Of a DNA stretch of 64,000 bases, positions 29,401 to 37,051 are shown piece after piece (positions within the stretch are counted from its first letter, which is position 1; each line of letters begins with the position of its first letter). Made by a program: the position numbers and the translations under genes. The notes beneath the pieces were generated by a model. The model ran no database searches. It worked only from the letters and a program-made list of their open reading frames with translations, and was not told where the DNA came from. The stretch is taken from contig NZ_BAFN01000001.1 of NCBI RefSeq assembly GCF_000949635.1, positions 3,903,052-3,967,051 on the forward strand. Direction: 5' to 3'. Source of the stretch: Candidatus Brocadia sinica JPN1. GTDB taxonomy: Bacteria; Planctomycetota; Brocadiia; Brocadiales; Brocadiaceae.

Positions 29401-30207
29401 TTTTTTGCCGCACGGCATATAAAAAAACTGCTGGAGGAAAAGATATTTTATAAACTTCGTCTAGAACGCGGGCTGAAGCAAACACTCTCTACCCTGATAC
29501 GATATGTCGTCATAGGCATCTCGGCGCTTATTGGCCTTAATATAGCCGGAATTCCGTTAAGAAGTCTGGCTTTTTTTGCAGGCGCTTTTGGTATCGGCAT
29601 CGGATTTGGAATGCAGAATATCATCAGCAATTTTGTAAGCGGCATTATCCTTCTCTTTGAGCGCCCCATGCGTGTCGGAGATATTATTACCCTGGAGGAC
29701 GGCACATTAGGCACAATCGAAAAGATCAGTGCAAGGAGCACGACAATTAACACACCGGATGAGATTACCATAACGGTACCCAATTCAAAGTTTATTGAAA
29801 GCAGGATAAACAACTGGACACATCCATCAGCGCGTATGAGGGGTTCCGTAAAAGTGGGCGTAGCATATGGTTCTGATACAGCATTGGTAAAGAAGTGTTT
29901 GCTGGAAGTTGCCAGACTGAATCCCAATGTAAGGACATATCCGGAACCCTTTGTGCGGTTCTCCGAATTTGGTGATTGTGCGCTGAAATTTGAATTATAT
30001 TTCTGGGCAGATGATCCGGGGAAACGTTGGTTTATTATGAGTGAACTCAATTTTGCTATCGATGAAGTATTTAAAAAGAATCATATCAAATTTGCCTTCC
30101 CTCAAAGGGATATTCATATACGTTCAGTAGCACCTTTTCATCTTCAGGATATACAGGAACACGTGAAACAAGATGATCATCAGGGTAATGAACAGACAGA
30201 TGCATAA
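26479..30207 (+). CDS. Large mechanosensitive channel of the MscS family (MscK/KefA-like)
   Basis: About 1242 residues from the ATG at 26479 (ribosome site gggag), with a signal segment ending near AQA. Residues about 50-600 are a long periplasmic coiled coil with an Arg/Glu/Ala-rich part. From about 625 to 1030 there are around ten membrane segments. The C-terminal MscS core (about 1030-1220) has the pore helix GAFGIGIGFGMQNIISNF and FERPMRVGDIITLEDGTLG. MscK-type channels open on osmotic downshock. The next gene overlaps its end by 35 bp in another frame. Confidence 0.9.
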   Translation: MSLKYMTVKKRTILTLIPFSKNGLALYLGICLFWLGFGIDIQAQTMGKKDIEINLSEMGVTVTTDDVKRAKIKDEEVKTNVTKSMDEINSSISNLVRDRKAMDAYLERLRQEKADYLAKEVSQKFLELLDKEIAIVKEKTDIDNEQIETYKDRIEVLHDQSKAYDEIVVLLKSILRLEETLLTSHEQVPIVKKEADIAKSYITAVQASIREKESVISFFMNRLEEIKAKVSEDERDLAKYLESLKTEIGNTELAHTMQEKIDSILLWKKAIGAQWIAIFETRLGTSRIRYDKAQQELKNAEFNAAFLAEKATRLEERLREEELIRKQAELEAAKRAEEESRKIAERTKAEVEKALQEAARKSEEIVMEQMTTTSPEKKRLLELEAEVHKQVGLIAKRKDELITEGAQIYKDFTEYKKLEADIGLLLSKGGTTKEIDESLIKIETEMKRFSEAITAVESLLPLVKEEKKLISENIVKSKEEIAKIENEAASFTDKELARQAIEHANHIMKMIEEQSGLISTRLDRLQERLKIKKNALLLLEETKEKLITLKAANVWMRVESTISFQTIQSVFKDFVDCYDRLDSLYHIIPAQIKNFLSYTSNKRHTVAFWIRFCGLIGIIAVWYFSKKYIRRWSMFKIQALYEAAGLSYYKSRLFPSLLLVLQKSINAIWLAILSASIPGILGIKAPVITGTIYVLTFFAVYRILRHLLFESFSPEKGDRKLVTPLAYISRTHLYKSLNIIVLFSFVSLSLIVVLTTFGYRSDVVELLWFVYRMGILILLLWLATQKTLIFKLLPSAETQFGKLIHRIITVIYPIFITFVVLLFAIRTLGYPVLSYVLLRTCIKSFIIVFISFWVWKYLYHRLVHIREKRLKRENLKKGSPEEKRFHAVTVIYHISLNYLISIIAAIIIIRVLIRTFRDAVGSPAAPYLVQKTFGQIGIILGAIGSGLRYRFFLEEGRYTTPIKIIIALVVLFISFFAARHIKKLLEEKIFYKLRLERGLKQTLSTLIRYVVIGISALIGLNIAGIPLRSLAFFAGAFGIGIGFGMQNIISNFVSGIILLFERPMRVGDIITLEDGTLGTIEKISARSTTINTPDEITITVPNSKFIESRINNWTHPSARMRGSVKVGVAYGSDTALVKKCLLEVARLNPNVRTYPEPFVRFSEFGDCALKFELYFWADDPGKRWFIMSELNFAIDEVFKKNHIKFAFPQRDIHIRSVAPFHLQDIQEHVKQDDHQGNEQTDA

Positions 30208-31375
30208 GTTAAGATTTTTCTTTCTTTTATTAGCATATGTATGTCTTATGGATAGGGCAATTTCTGATGAGATAAAAACGATCGACGGCGATATTATCGA
30301 GGGAGAAGTAGTGGATGTCGATGAGGAATATCTTTCTATAAGACACAGTGGAGACAGCATTAGTTTTCTTCAATGGCGCATTATCAGCCTTATTTCGAGA
30401 GATAAGGAGGTCATTATTGTAAACCGTGACGAAACTCAGAAAAAATTTTCTATTCTGAAAACTGCGAATAGTTTATCTGCTAAAGACATAAATCTTACGG
30501 CAACAGATAAGATATCGGATATTTATCCTAAAGAAATGATGGAGCGTCATCCTTTCTTTGAACGAGGAGTGAAACAATCCGTACAAACAGACGATGCTCG
30601 TCCCAATGTTCCAGATACGAAAAAAACAGGGAAATCAGAACAGTCAGGCTCTTCTCCTGGCACTTTCGATACAAAAGTTGCGTCTGCGCAGAGTCCTTCC
30701 ACACCACCGAAGACGTGGAAAGGGAGTGTTGGCGCTGGTATTAATATTAAAGACGGAAATACAGAATCAACTTCGACACATGTAAAGGGAGGGTACACGA
30801 ATGAACGAAAACGGGATAATATCTATTTTGATGCGCTCGCCCTTTATGAAGTAGTGACTAACAAGGCTACAGATGTAGATGAAGAAACTGTTAATGAACA
30901 ACGGGCTACTGCGAAATACGAATATAAGCACACCCTCAGGTTATATTCCTTTTTCAATCAGTACTTTGAGCATGATGAAATCGAGAATTTAAATTACCGC
31001 TTCATTTCATCGCCAGGTATGGGTTACCGGTTTGTTCTTAAGGATGCCTTAAAATATAAGGTAGAAGGCGGACCAGCATATGCCCGCGAAAGATTTCGGG
31101 GGGGGATTATAGAGGAAACATTGGGTATAAGGATAGGACAATATTTTGATTGGAAAATCCTTCCTACGACTGCGTTTTATGCAAAAACTGAATATGTACA
31201 GAGCGCAGAAGAAGCTGCTGATTGGCGATTGGATTCAGGCATGGGAATAAAGCATAATCTTACAAAGTCTTTATCACTGAACCTGGAATTACTTGACCAG
31301 TACGACAATACACCAGGTGAGGGTAAAGAAAAGGAGGATAGGGCGGTAATTGGTAGCGTGGGATATAATTTCTGA
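30173..31375 (+). CDS. Exported DUF481 family outer-membrane protein
   Basis: A 400-residue protein with an export signal (hydrophobic stretch RFFFLLLAYVCLMD), an N-terminal part resembling a short SH3-like repeat (IDGDIIEGEVVDVDEEYLSI), a Ser/Thr/Pro linker (about 130-180) and a C-terminal DUF481 barrel (about 185-400; GNTESTSTHVKGGY; final GSVGYNF with terminal Phe). Three nearby in-frame ATGs (30173, 30188, 30200) could be the start. It overlaps the channel gene, which suggests co-translation; a joint envelope-stress role is inference. Confidence 0.82.
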   Translation: MIIRVMNRQMHKLRFFFLLLAYVCLMDRAISDEIKTIDGDIIEGEVVDVDEEYLSIRHSGDSISFLQWRIISLISRDKEVIIVNRDETQKKFSILKTANSLSAKDINLTATDKISDIYPKEMMERHPFFERGVKQSVQTDDARPNVPDTKKTGKSEQSGSSPGTFDTKVASAQSPSTPPKTWKGSVGAGINIKDGNTESTSTHVKGGYTNERKRDNIYFDALALYEVVTNKATDVDEETVNEQRATAKYEYKHTLRLYSFFNQYFEHDEIENLNYRFISSPGMGYRFVLKDALKYKVEGGPAYARERFRGGIIEETLGIRIGQYFDWKILPTTAFYAKTEYVQSAEEAADWRLDSGMGIKHNLTKSLSLNLELLDQYDNTPGEGKEKEDRAVIGSVGYNF

Positions 31376-31392
31376 TTATCTCTGCAAAGTGT

Positions 31393-32124
31393 ATGGAAAA
31401 AAAATTGGAGTTATTAAAATGCCTTCACTGTGGCAAGACATATCAATTCGATGAATACCATCAGGATAAAGGTATGAAATGTTTTGGCTGCGGTATGGAA
31501 TTGGTTCCTCTCATTGCTGATAAAATCATCTCCAGGGATACAAAAGAGTCTTGTGTGCTATTGGGATTTTTCACGATTGTTGCCCTTTTGGGAGCGATAG
31601 GGGGCGTTATGCTGGCACATGGTTGGAACTTTTGGGTCACGTTTGCCATGGTAGGCGGAATAGTCTTTTTCATCAGTAAAATATTTATGAGTAGATATAA
31701 GATTAGTGAAATCGGTGAGTATTTATCGGGTGAAATAGCGCCAGAATATCAAGGCGCACAGCATGCAATAGTTTTCGACCGGTTTGTGGTTGATGCTATT
31801 GATGAATTGCCGCAGAAATTGAAGGACCGGCTATCAAATGTATCTATTGTTGTAGAGGATAAACCAGACAGGTATATTTTAGAAAAATTGAGGTTAATGT
31901 CGAATACAATATTGCTTGGTTTATTTCAGGGTGTGCCGCTCAGCAAGAAAAGTGTTTGGCAATCCGGTACTATGCCTGAAAGGATTACCCTATTTCAAAA
32001 AAATATTGAAAAAATCTGCCGTTCTGATGAAGAGATTAAGCAAAGAATCAAAGAAGTGTTACGACACGAAGTAGCGCATTTTGTTGGTTTTACTGAGGAA
32101 GAAGTAAGAAAATTAGGCTATTAA
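31393..32124 (+). CDS. Zinc-ribbon membrane metalloprotease (zincin-like, M-type HExxH)
   Basis: A 243-residue protein combining a four-Cys zinc ribbon (CLHCGKTY...CFGCGMEL, residues about 10-37), two membrane segments (about 54-75 and 80-97) and a C-terminal zincin domain ending in HEVAHFVGFTEEE (H225, E226, H229). The last 110 residues match the small zincin_1-type peptidase family, which normally stands alone. It starts 17 bp after the DUF481 gene. The substrate is unknown. Confidence 0.75.
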   Translation: MEKKLELLKCLHCGKTYQFDEYHQDKGMKCFGCGMELVPLIADKIISRDTKESCVLLGFFTIVALLGAIGGVMLAHGWNFWVTFAMVGGIVFFISKIFMSRYKISEIGEYLSGEIAPEYQGAQHAIVFDRFVVDAIDELPQKLKDRLSNVSIVVEDKPDRYILEKLRLMSNTILLGLFQGVPLSKKSVWQSGTMPERITLFQKNIEKICRSDEEIKQRIKEVLRHEVAHFVGFTEEEVRKLGY

Positions 32125-32220
32125 TGACGGCATAAAGGCTCAGTTTCAAAATGGTAAAAAACACTTGAAAAACAGAATTTTATATCCCGTTTTGGACATG
32201 GATTTTAAGGAGATACCAAT

Positions 32221-32715
32221 ATGGCAGAAATGCATTCATTTGACATCGTATGTAAGGTAGAAATGCACGAGGTTAATAATGCAGTTGATCAGGCCAGGAA
32301 ACAGATAGCGGTACGATATGACTTCAAGGGGAGCAAATCGTCTATTACGTTAAATATCGATAACTCAATAACATTAATTGCTGATGACGATTACAAGATG
32401 GGGTGCCTGACAGATATTTTAAAAGAGAAGTTCGAAAAAAGAGGAATCCCCCTGAAAGCGCTTAATTTTAGCAAGGCTGAGAAGGCATTAGGGGGTACCG
32501 TCCGACAGGTTCTTACCTTTCAATCGGGCATCCCAATGGAAAAGGCAAAGGAACTCGTCAAATTTATAAAAGGCTTAAAACTCAAAATACAAGCGCAGAT
32601 TCAGGAAGATAAGGTTCGGGTATCGGGACAAAAAATAGATGATTTACAGACAATAATAAAGACGATTAAAGATCAAAATTATGATTTTGCCATGCAATTT
32701 ATAAATTTTAAATAA
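32221..32715 (+). CDS. yajQ: YajQ family nucleotide-binding protein
   Basis: A 164-residue YajQ (DUF520) protein of normal length. Motifs include FDIVCKVEMHEVNNAVDQA, RYDFKGSKSSI, and the C-terminal segment DDLQTIIKTIKDQNYDF. YajQ proteins bind c-di-GMP in some bacteria and are otherwise described as nucleotide- or tRNA-binding. A strong aaggag ribosome site precedes the ATG. With two GGDEF enzymes in this window, a c-di-GMP effector role is reasonable but unproven. Confidence 0.92.
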   Translation: MAEMHSFDIVCKVEMHEVNNAVDQARKQIAVRYDFKGSKSSITLNIDNSITLIADDDYKMGCLTDILKEKFEKRGIPLKALNFSKAEKALGGTVRQVLTFQSGIPMEKAKELVKFIKGLKLKIQAQIQEDKVRVSGQKIDDLQTIIKTIKDQNYDFAMQFINFK

Positions 32716-32861
32716 CTGAGGAAGCGAGAAAGAGCTAGTGAAATGGATATAACGATAAAAAGCGGAGGGCATTGTTCTACGTGGGGAACAATGCTTTGTC
32801 CAGACTTCATCTCCATCCAGACTGAGCTTTATTTTATAACCATCAACTGAACCTGTCAAGC

Positions 32862-33206
32862 CTAACCAGACTTTCGTAATTCGCACTCAAAAACGGTTAT
32901 TTTTAGGCATGTATCGCCGTGAACCTTTTGAAGTCTTATCTCCGCCTCCGTAAGTATCGCCCATAATTTTGACCTCGAAAGAGTAACCAATTGGTCTCGC
33001 TTTCTCTTGGCTGCCTCATGATGAATATGATTCAATAATAAACTATATGTCCATAATTCGTATGAATACCCAAGTTCCAACGGCTTTTTGCATGCCAAGT
33101 TTACTATGGACATCTTGTCCTCATCAGCAATCTTTGCAAGCGCTCCAGGTCTCGGCAAAATCTTTTAACGCCACTTCTATACCCATTGAACTACATTTAT
33201 CTAAAT
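32862..33206 (-). pseudogene. Remnant of an IS630-type transposase N-terminal domain
   Basis: The frame from 33158 reads PRPGALAKIADEDKM then LACKKPLELGYSYELWT, the helix-turn-helix and linker of IS630-type transposases. A neighbouring frame upstream to about 33200 adds CSSMGIEVALKD, so the reading is shifted near 33158. The DDE catalytic domain is missing; the copy ends at 32862. Its 5' side stops at the IS66-type element that begins at 33207. It is dead DNA. Confidence 0.75.
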
Positions 33207-33275
33207 GTAACACTTTAGTTCTTTGAAAAATTAACAAGCGATTTTATAGGCCAACCCAGAAGGCGTTTTTACCGT
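33207..33275 (+). repeat. Right-hand terminal inverted repeat of the IS66-type element
   Basis: A 69-bp sequence identical, in reverse complement, to 35551-35619. It includes the stop codon and last residues (about KTPSGLAYKIAC) of the transposase gene, so coding sequence and transposition end overlap. Confidence 0.95.
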
Positions 33276-34601
33276 CAGGGCGTTTTTGGCAATTGCCAGA
33301 AGGTTTTCAACGGGATTAGCACCTTGTAATTCCGCAGAGCGAAGCAATGTCATAAGGATAGCCTGGGTATTCGCACCTTGAGCAGAACGATTTTGTTGTG
33401 AGATCTTTCGAGTCAATACCGGCTTTCGCATCTGTTGCTCAGCATGGTTATTATAGGGACTCACGCCCTCATGTTCCAGGAACGTAAAGAGTTCCTCTTT
33501 ATGGCGATTCAGACGTTTGATCAGTCTTTGTGCGTCTTTATCCTGATAGGGTGTTATCAAAAACTGTTCAAGCCGATAATGTAATCTCTTTTTCAACCGA
33601 AGAAAGCATTCTGGACTCAAATGGTTCTTTTCCTCCGATAACCGCAATGCGTCTTTGAGCACACGAGAGAGTTTTTTCCGGAAAGCTTTCCATGGAATTG
33701 ACCGATTGTATGTGTCGACTTTTACCAGTTCCGTGAACAGATGATAGAAACACCGCTGCTTTGCCAGTGCGTTTATCTTGTTATAAGCGCCCCAGAAGTC
33801 ACAAATCAGGATGCCCTTGAATAGTCTGCCTAAGAACTTTTTTATGACAGGCGATCCCCGATTGCGTGTTATGAGGTAGTAGCAGAGGGTTTTGGTGGTA
33901 AAACACCACAACCAATGGGTTTTCCCGTTCAACCGCCACCCTGTTTCATCTGCGTGTAAAACGGCACTTGCGGAGACTTTTTGTCCAATATCGTTATACC
34001 GTGATTCCAGGAGTGTTGCAAGGGACTTCCAAGCCTGGGTTAAACCACCGGCGCTTATGTGAAAGTTGAAAAATACGGAAACCATCTTTACGATATTGTT
34101 TATACTTATGCCGACTAAGTAATGAAGCCAGGCGGTAAAGACAACGAGGCGCAATCCGAGTCGGGCATTTGGCAACGCGTCTGTGACCGTAGGCTGGACA
34201 ATCTTTCTACAACAAGAACACCAGGAACCATGAACCGTATGTTCAGTCACGACCGGATCAATCTGTGGGATATCTTCGATGTATCGCTTATACGTTCTTA
34301 CCGGATTTTGCAGTGGCTGGTGGCAATCAGGACAACTCTTGAGGGTATGTGTCTGATAGGCTGTTACTGTTTCCGGCCGTTTCCGGGAAATCCCCTTATG
34401 TCCGTGTTTCCTGCCACAAGGCCGTTTTTTCCTTTTGCTTGTGGGTTTGAGATACGGCGGTGTCATGCCGGGAGGGGTAGTTGGTCTCGGTTGATCGCAG
34501 AGTCGGTCATATTTCTCTGCTTTCTCGGCCAGTATCAGGATAGCTTGAATCGCATCCTCTCTGTCCATCTCCAAAATAGCTATGGCTTCATCCCTGGTCA
34601 T
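33231..34601 (-). CDS. IS66-family transposase (TnpC type)
   Basis: A 456-residue transposase from the ATG at 34601 (MTRDEAIAILEMDRED; 72 upstream codons in the open frame overlap the DruA-like gene and are rejected). It has a coiled N-terminal region, a zinc-finger-like CPDCHQPL...CSCC segment (residues about 89-135), and the DDE core (HADETGWRLNGKTHWLW; ICDFWGAYNKI) with the C-terminal SPYNNHAEQQMRKPVLTRK. It is read after the DruA-like gene with a 14-bp overlap. The protein looks intact. Confidence 0.92.
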   Translation of the reverse strand: MTRDEAIAILEMDREDAIQAILILAEKAEKYDRLCDQPRPTTPPGMTPPYLKPTSKRKKRPCGRKHGHKGISRKRPETVTAYQTHTLKSCPDCHQPLQNPVRTYKRYIEDIPQIDPVVTEHTVHGSWCSCCRKIVQPTVTDALPNARLGLRLVVFTAWLHYLVGISINNIVKMVSVFFNFHISAGGLTQAWKSLATLLESRYNDIGQKVSASAVLHADETGWRLNGKTHWLWCFTTKTLCYYLITRNRGSPVIKKFLGRLFKGILICDFWGAYNKINALAKQRCFYHLFTELVKVDTYNRSIPWKAFRKKLSRVLKDALRLSEEKNHLSPECFLRLKKRLHYRLEQFLITPYQDKDAQRLIKRLNRHKEELFTFLEHEGVSPYNNHAEQQMRKPVLTRKISQQNRSAQGANTQAILMTLLRSAELQGANPVENLLAIAKNALTVKTPSGLAYKIAC

Positions 34602-35469
34602 GAGCAAGAAACCTCCGGAAGTTTCTCTCAAGAGGATAGAGGTAGAGTTCCTTAGGCTGTCCATGATACTGATAGCGATTGCCCCGTTTTGCATTCCCTT
34701 GGGTTTTCCCAACACGAATCCAATTGGCTGCCTGGTAGCAGGTGCCTTGAAACCGTGCGGTATCAACAAAGGTTTCAGCCAAATACACGGGATGGCCATA
34801 GACGGATTTCCAGTCATGTGACAAACGCCTCAGGGCGAGGGATAATACCTTGGATGCAAGGTGTTTGATCATAACCCAGGGTGGAATGAGAAATCGCACG
34901 TTACTTGCAATCAAATGCAAGTGTGTCCGTTTGGTAGACTCATCCCATCCGATGAAACGATCACGGTCTTTGACCTTCCATGCGGCACTTGCCCATCCAA
35001 GACAGGCAACGACCTGGTTGCCGATATGTACGATGTGCCTGATGTGTTCGCCAACAAGCCGGGGACATCCGAGGTAGTGGTAGTGATGAAGGAGATAACC
35101 CCAGAGGTACCTCTCTTGATGGTCTCTTACCACCTGGACCGTCGGGGTTTCATACTCGGTGATGGCACCTTCCAGTGTTCTTTTGACGAAAAGGGGCATC
35201 TGATCAAAGACCTTGGGTTTGAGATTGTTTTTCGGCCGTATTCGTGGCGGAAGCGAAACCAATCCCTGCTCTTCCAATCTCAGAAGGAGGTCTCGTGCTG
35301 CGTATTCTTTCAACTTGCCATTGGGCTGCATCCAGTCCCAACTCTTGCAGAGTTCTCGGGAAATATAACTTCGCCCTCTGAGAAAATGACGCTCAGTGAG
35401 AGCCTTGATAAAGGCTATATCGTCTGCATGCAGTTCTCGTGAACGGTAGTGGAATAGGATAGGCTTCAT
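34588..35469 (-). CDS. DruA-like (DUF4338) protein encoded inside the IS66-type element
   Basis: A 293-residue protein with the DUF4338/DruA core: HHYHYLGCPRLVGEHI, GWASAAWKVKDRDRFIGW, SNVRFLIPPWV, LASKVLSLALRRLSHDW and ETFVDTARFQGTCYQAANW. DruA names a component of the Druantia anti-phage system, but here the gene sits inside a transposon ahead of the transposase and overlaps it by 14 bp. I infer an accessory role in transposition rather than defence, in the slot normally held by TnpA/TnpB of IS66 elements. Confidence 0.85.
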   Translation of the reverse strand: MKPILFHYRSRELHADDIAFIKALTERHFLRGRSYISRELCKSWDWMQPNGKLKEYAARDLLLRLEEQGLVSLPPRIRPKNNLKPKVFDQMPLFVKRTLEGAITEYETPTVQVVRDHQERYLWGYLLHHYHYLGCPRLVGEHIRHIVHIGNQVVACLGWASAAWKVKDRDRFIGWDESTKRTHLHLIASNVRFLIPPWVMIKHLASKVLSLALRRLSHDWKSVYGHPVYLAETFVDTARFQGTCYQAANWIRVGKTQGNAKRGNRYQYHGQPKELYLYPLERNFRRFLAHDQG

Positions 35470-35550
35470 AATCAGATTCCTTTTCTCTGAAGCCCTTTAT
35501 ACCACAAATGGCAAACTGACGTCAGCGTTTTTTTGCGTTTTAACGCTCTT

Positions 35551-35619
35551 ACGGTAAAAACGCCTTCTGGGTTGGCCTATAAAATCGCTTGTTAATTTTT
35601 CAAAGAACTAAAGTGTTAC
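35551..35619 (-). repeat. Left-hand terminal inverted repeat of the IS66-type element
   Basis: Exact reverse complement of 33207-33275. The gene-free 81 bp between this repeat and the DruA-like start (35470-35550) would hold the element's promoter; none is clear. Confidence 0.95.
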
Positions 35620-35824
35620 AGCTTTTTTAATTCATTATATTTATCAGAAGGAAACACGAAAATACATCTAGACTAATGAGGCTTGGTAAGACCCAACAAG
35701 GAATGGCAGACAATAGCTAAACAACCCCAGCTATGCTCGAACCATTGTTTGGATGGGATGCCTCGGGGTTGGGATTAGGATACGTCTATATCCCAATAGT
35801 TTGTCAGTATCATCAACCGGTAAA

Positions 35825-36874
35825 TTATTTCGCTGTAATTGTTAAGATATTCTGCTGCCATTTCCAGGCCGAAAGCATCATGTCGTCTAATCCGTACTTG
35901 GGTTGCCAGCCTAGTTCCTTCCTCGCGAGATCGTTATTGGCATAAATTGCCATAACATCCCCGCTTCTTCTCGGTCCAACCTCGTAATTCAGCTTTTTCC
36001 CCGATACTTTTTCAAAGGATTTGATTGCTTCAAAGACCGTAATGCCGTTTCCGGTGCCAAGGTTGAATATACTGCAAGCCTCCGGATTTTTACCCTTCAG
36101 CACAAATTCAAGCGCTTTAATGTGTGCATCTGCAATATCGCTGACGTGTATGTAATCCCTGATGCAGGAGCCGTCTCTGGTTTCATAATCACCGCCGTGG
36201 ACATACATTTTCGGGATAAGTCCTGCAGCGGTTCGGGTAATCACAGGCACCAGGCTTGTAGGAGGCCCTAGCGGCAGTTCACCGATTTTTGCGCTCGGAT
36301 GAGCGCCGGCAGGATTAAAATAGCGGAGTAAAACAGATTTGAATTCCGGAGTGTATTTCGTGAATGATTTCACCATTTCCTCCCCCATCTGTTTGGTATG
36401 AGCGTATGGCGATTCAGCTTCGTGCAGTTCAACTTTTTCTGTAACCGGCAGGGTATTAATGTTGCCGTACACAGAACAGGAGGAAGAAAAAATGAAATTC
36501 CTGATTTTTTTCTCCCTGCACAGGTAAAGGATGTTTACAAGGCTTTCCATGTTATTATGGTAGTACAACAATGAATCGGCCACGCTTTCAGGTACAGACT
36601 TAAATGCAGCAAAGTGAATAATGCCCTTTACTGTATTTGTTTGTTTGAGGATGTGCATCAGATCCGCTTTGTTGCAGAGGTTAACTTTGAACCACGCCAG
36701 GCGGTTTCCCTTGCCTGTTATTTCATTTATCCTTCTGTAGGTGTCTTCGGTGGAGTTGGAATAATTATCAAGGGAAATTACCCGGTAATCCGTTTGTTCA
36801 AGAAGTTCAATAACGGTGTGAGAACCGATGTAACCGGCGCCTCCTGTAACAATGATGGTATCAGAATTATTCAT
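35825..36874 (-). CDS. galE: UDP-glucose 4-epimerase
   Basis: A 349-residue short-chain dehydrogenase-type epimerase that interconverts UDP-glucose and UDP-galactose for surface glycans. The NAD-binding GGAGYIGSHT is at residues 11-20, SSSCSVYG gives the catalytic Ser, and SPYAHTKQMGE supplies the Tyr-x3-Lys. RDYIHVSDIADAH and NLGTGNGITVFE are typical GalE segments. It is a single minus-strand gene between two mobile elements and is probably a real host gene. The 200 bp after it hold only a weak hairpin near 35774-35801. Confidence 0.92.
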   Translation of the reverse strand: MNNSDTIIVTGGAGYIGSHTVIELLEQTDYRVISLDNYSNSTEDTYRRINEITGKGNRLAWFKVNLCNKADLMHILKQTNTVKGIIHFAAFKSVPESVADSLLYYHNNMESLVNILYLCREKKIRNFIFSSSCSVYGNINTLPVTEKVELHEAESPYAHTKQMGEEMVKSFTKYTPEFKSVLLRYFNPAGAHPSAKIGELPLGPPTSLVPVITRTAAGLIPKMYVHGGDYETRDGSCIRDYIHVSDIADAHIKALEFVLKGKNPEACSIFNLGTGNGITVFEAIKSFEKVSGKKLNYEVGPRRSGDVMAIYANNDLARKELGWQPKYGLDDMMLSAWKWQQNILTITAK

Positions 36875-37051
36875 TAGTTTCCTTGAATGACTTGAAAATA
36901 CTTATAGAATCGAAGAAAATCGAAACACAACAGATCAGGAAAAAAAGTCTTTCATATTTTAGCATAAATATTCACTATTTCCATAACTTTTTTATTCTCG
37001 CAAAGTTACAGAATTATGCAGTTTTGCAAATCGTACTTGGTTCGTACCCTG

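Larger units (their letters stand above)
33207..35619 (-). mobile_element. IS66-type insertion sequence carrying a DruA-like gene, 69-bp perfect TIRs
   Basis: A 2413-bp element bounded by perfectly matching inverted repeats of 69 bp (33207-33275 and 35551-35619) that start with GTAA, as IS66-family ends do. It carries a minus-strand pair: a DruA/DUF4338-like gene and an IS66 TnpC-type transposase, overlapping by 14 bp. There is no TnpB-type gene. The 8 bases outside each end (atctaaat and agcttttt) do not match, so a target duplication is not visible. Both genes are full and open, so the element may be active or recent. Confidence 0.9.

Noticed and set aside
29448-30050. 200-codon minus-strand frame inside the MscS-type channel gene
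   Set aside because: It is antisense to the conserved channel core and Ser/Pro/Ile-rich without pattern.
34588-35469. Druantia anti-phage defence system
   Set aside because: Only a DruA-like gene is present, inside transposon ends and overlapping a transposase; the other Druantia genes, including the large helicase, are absent.
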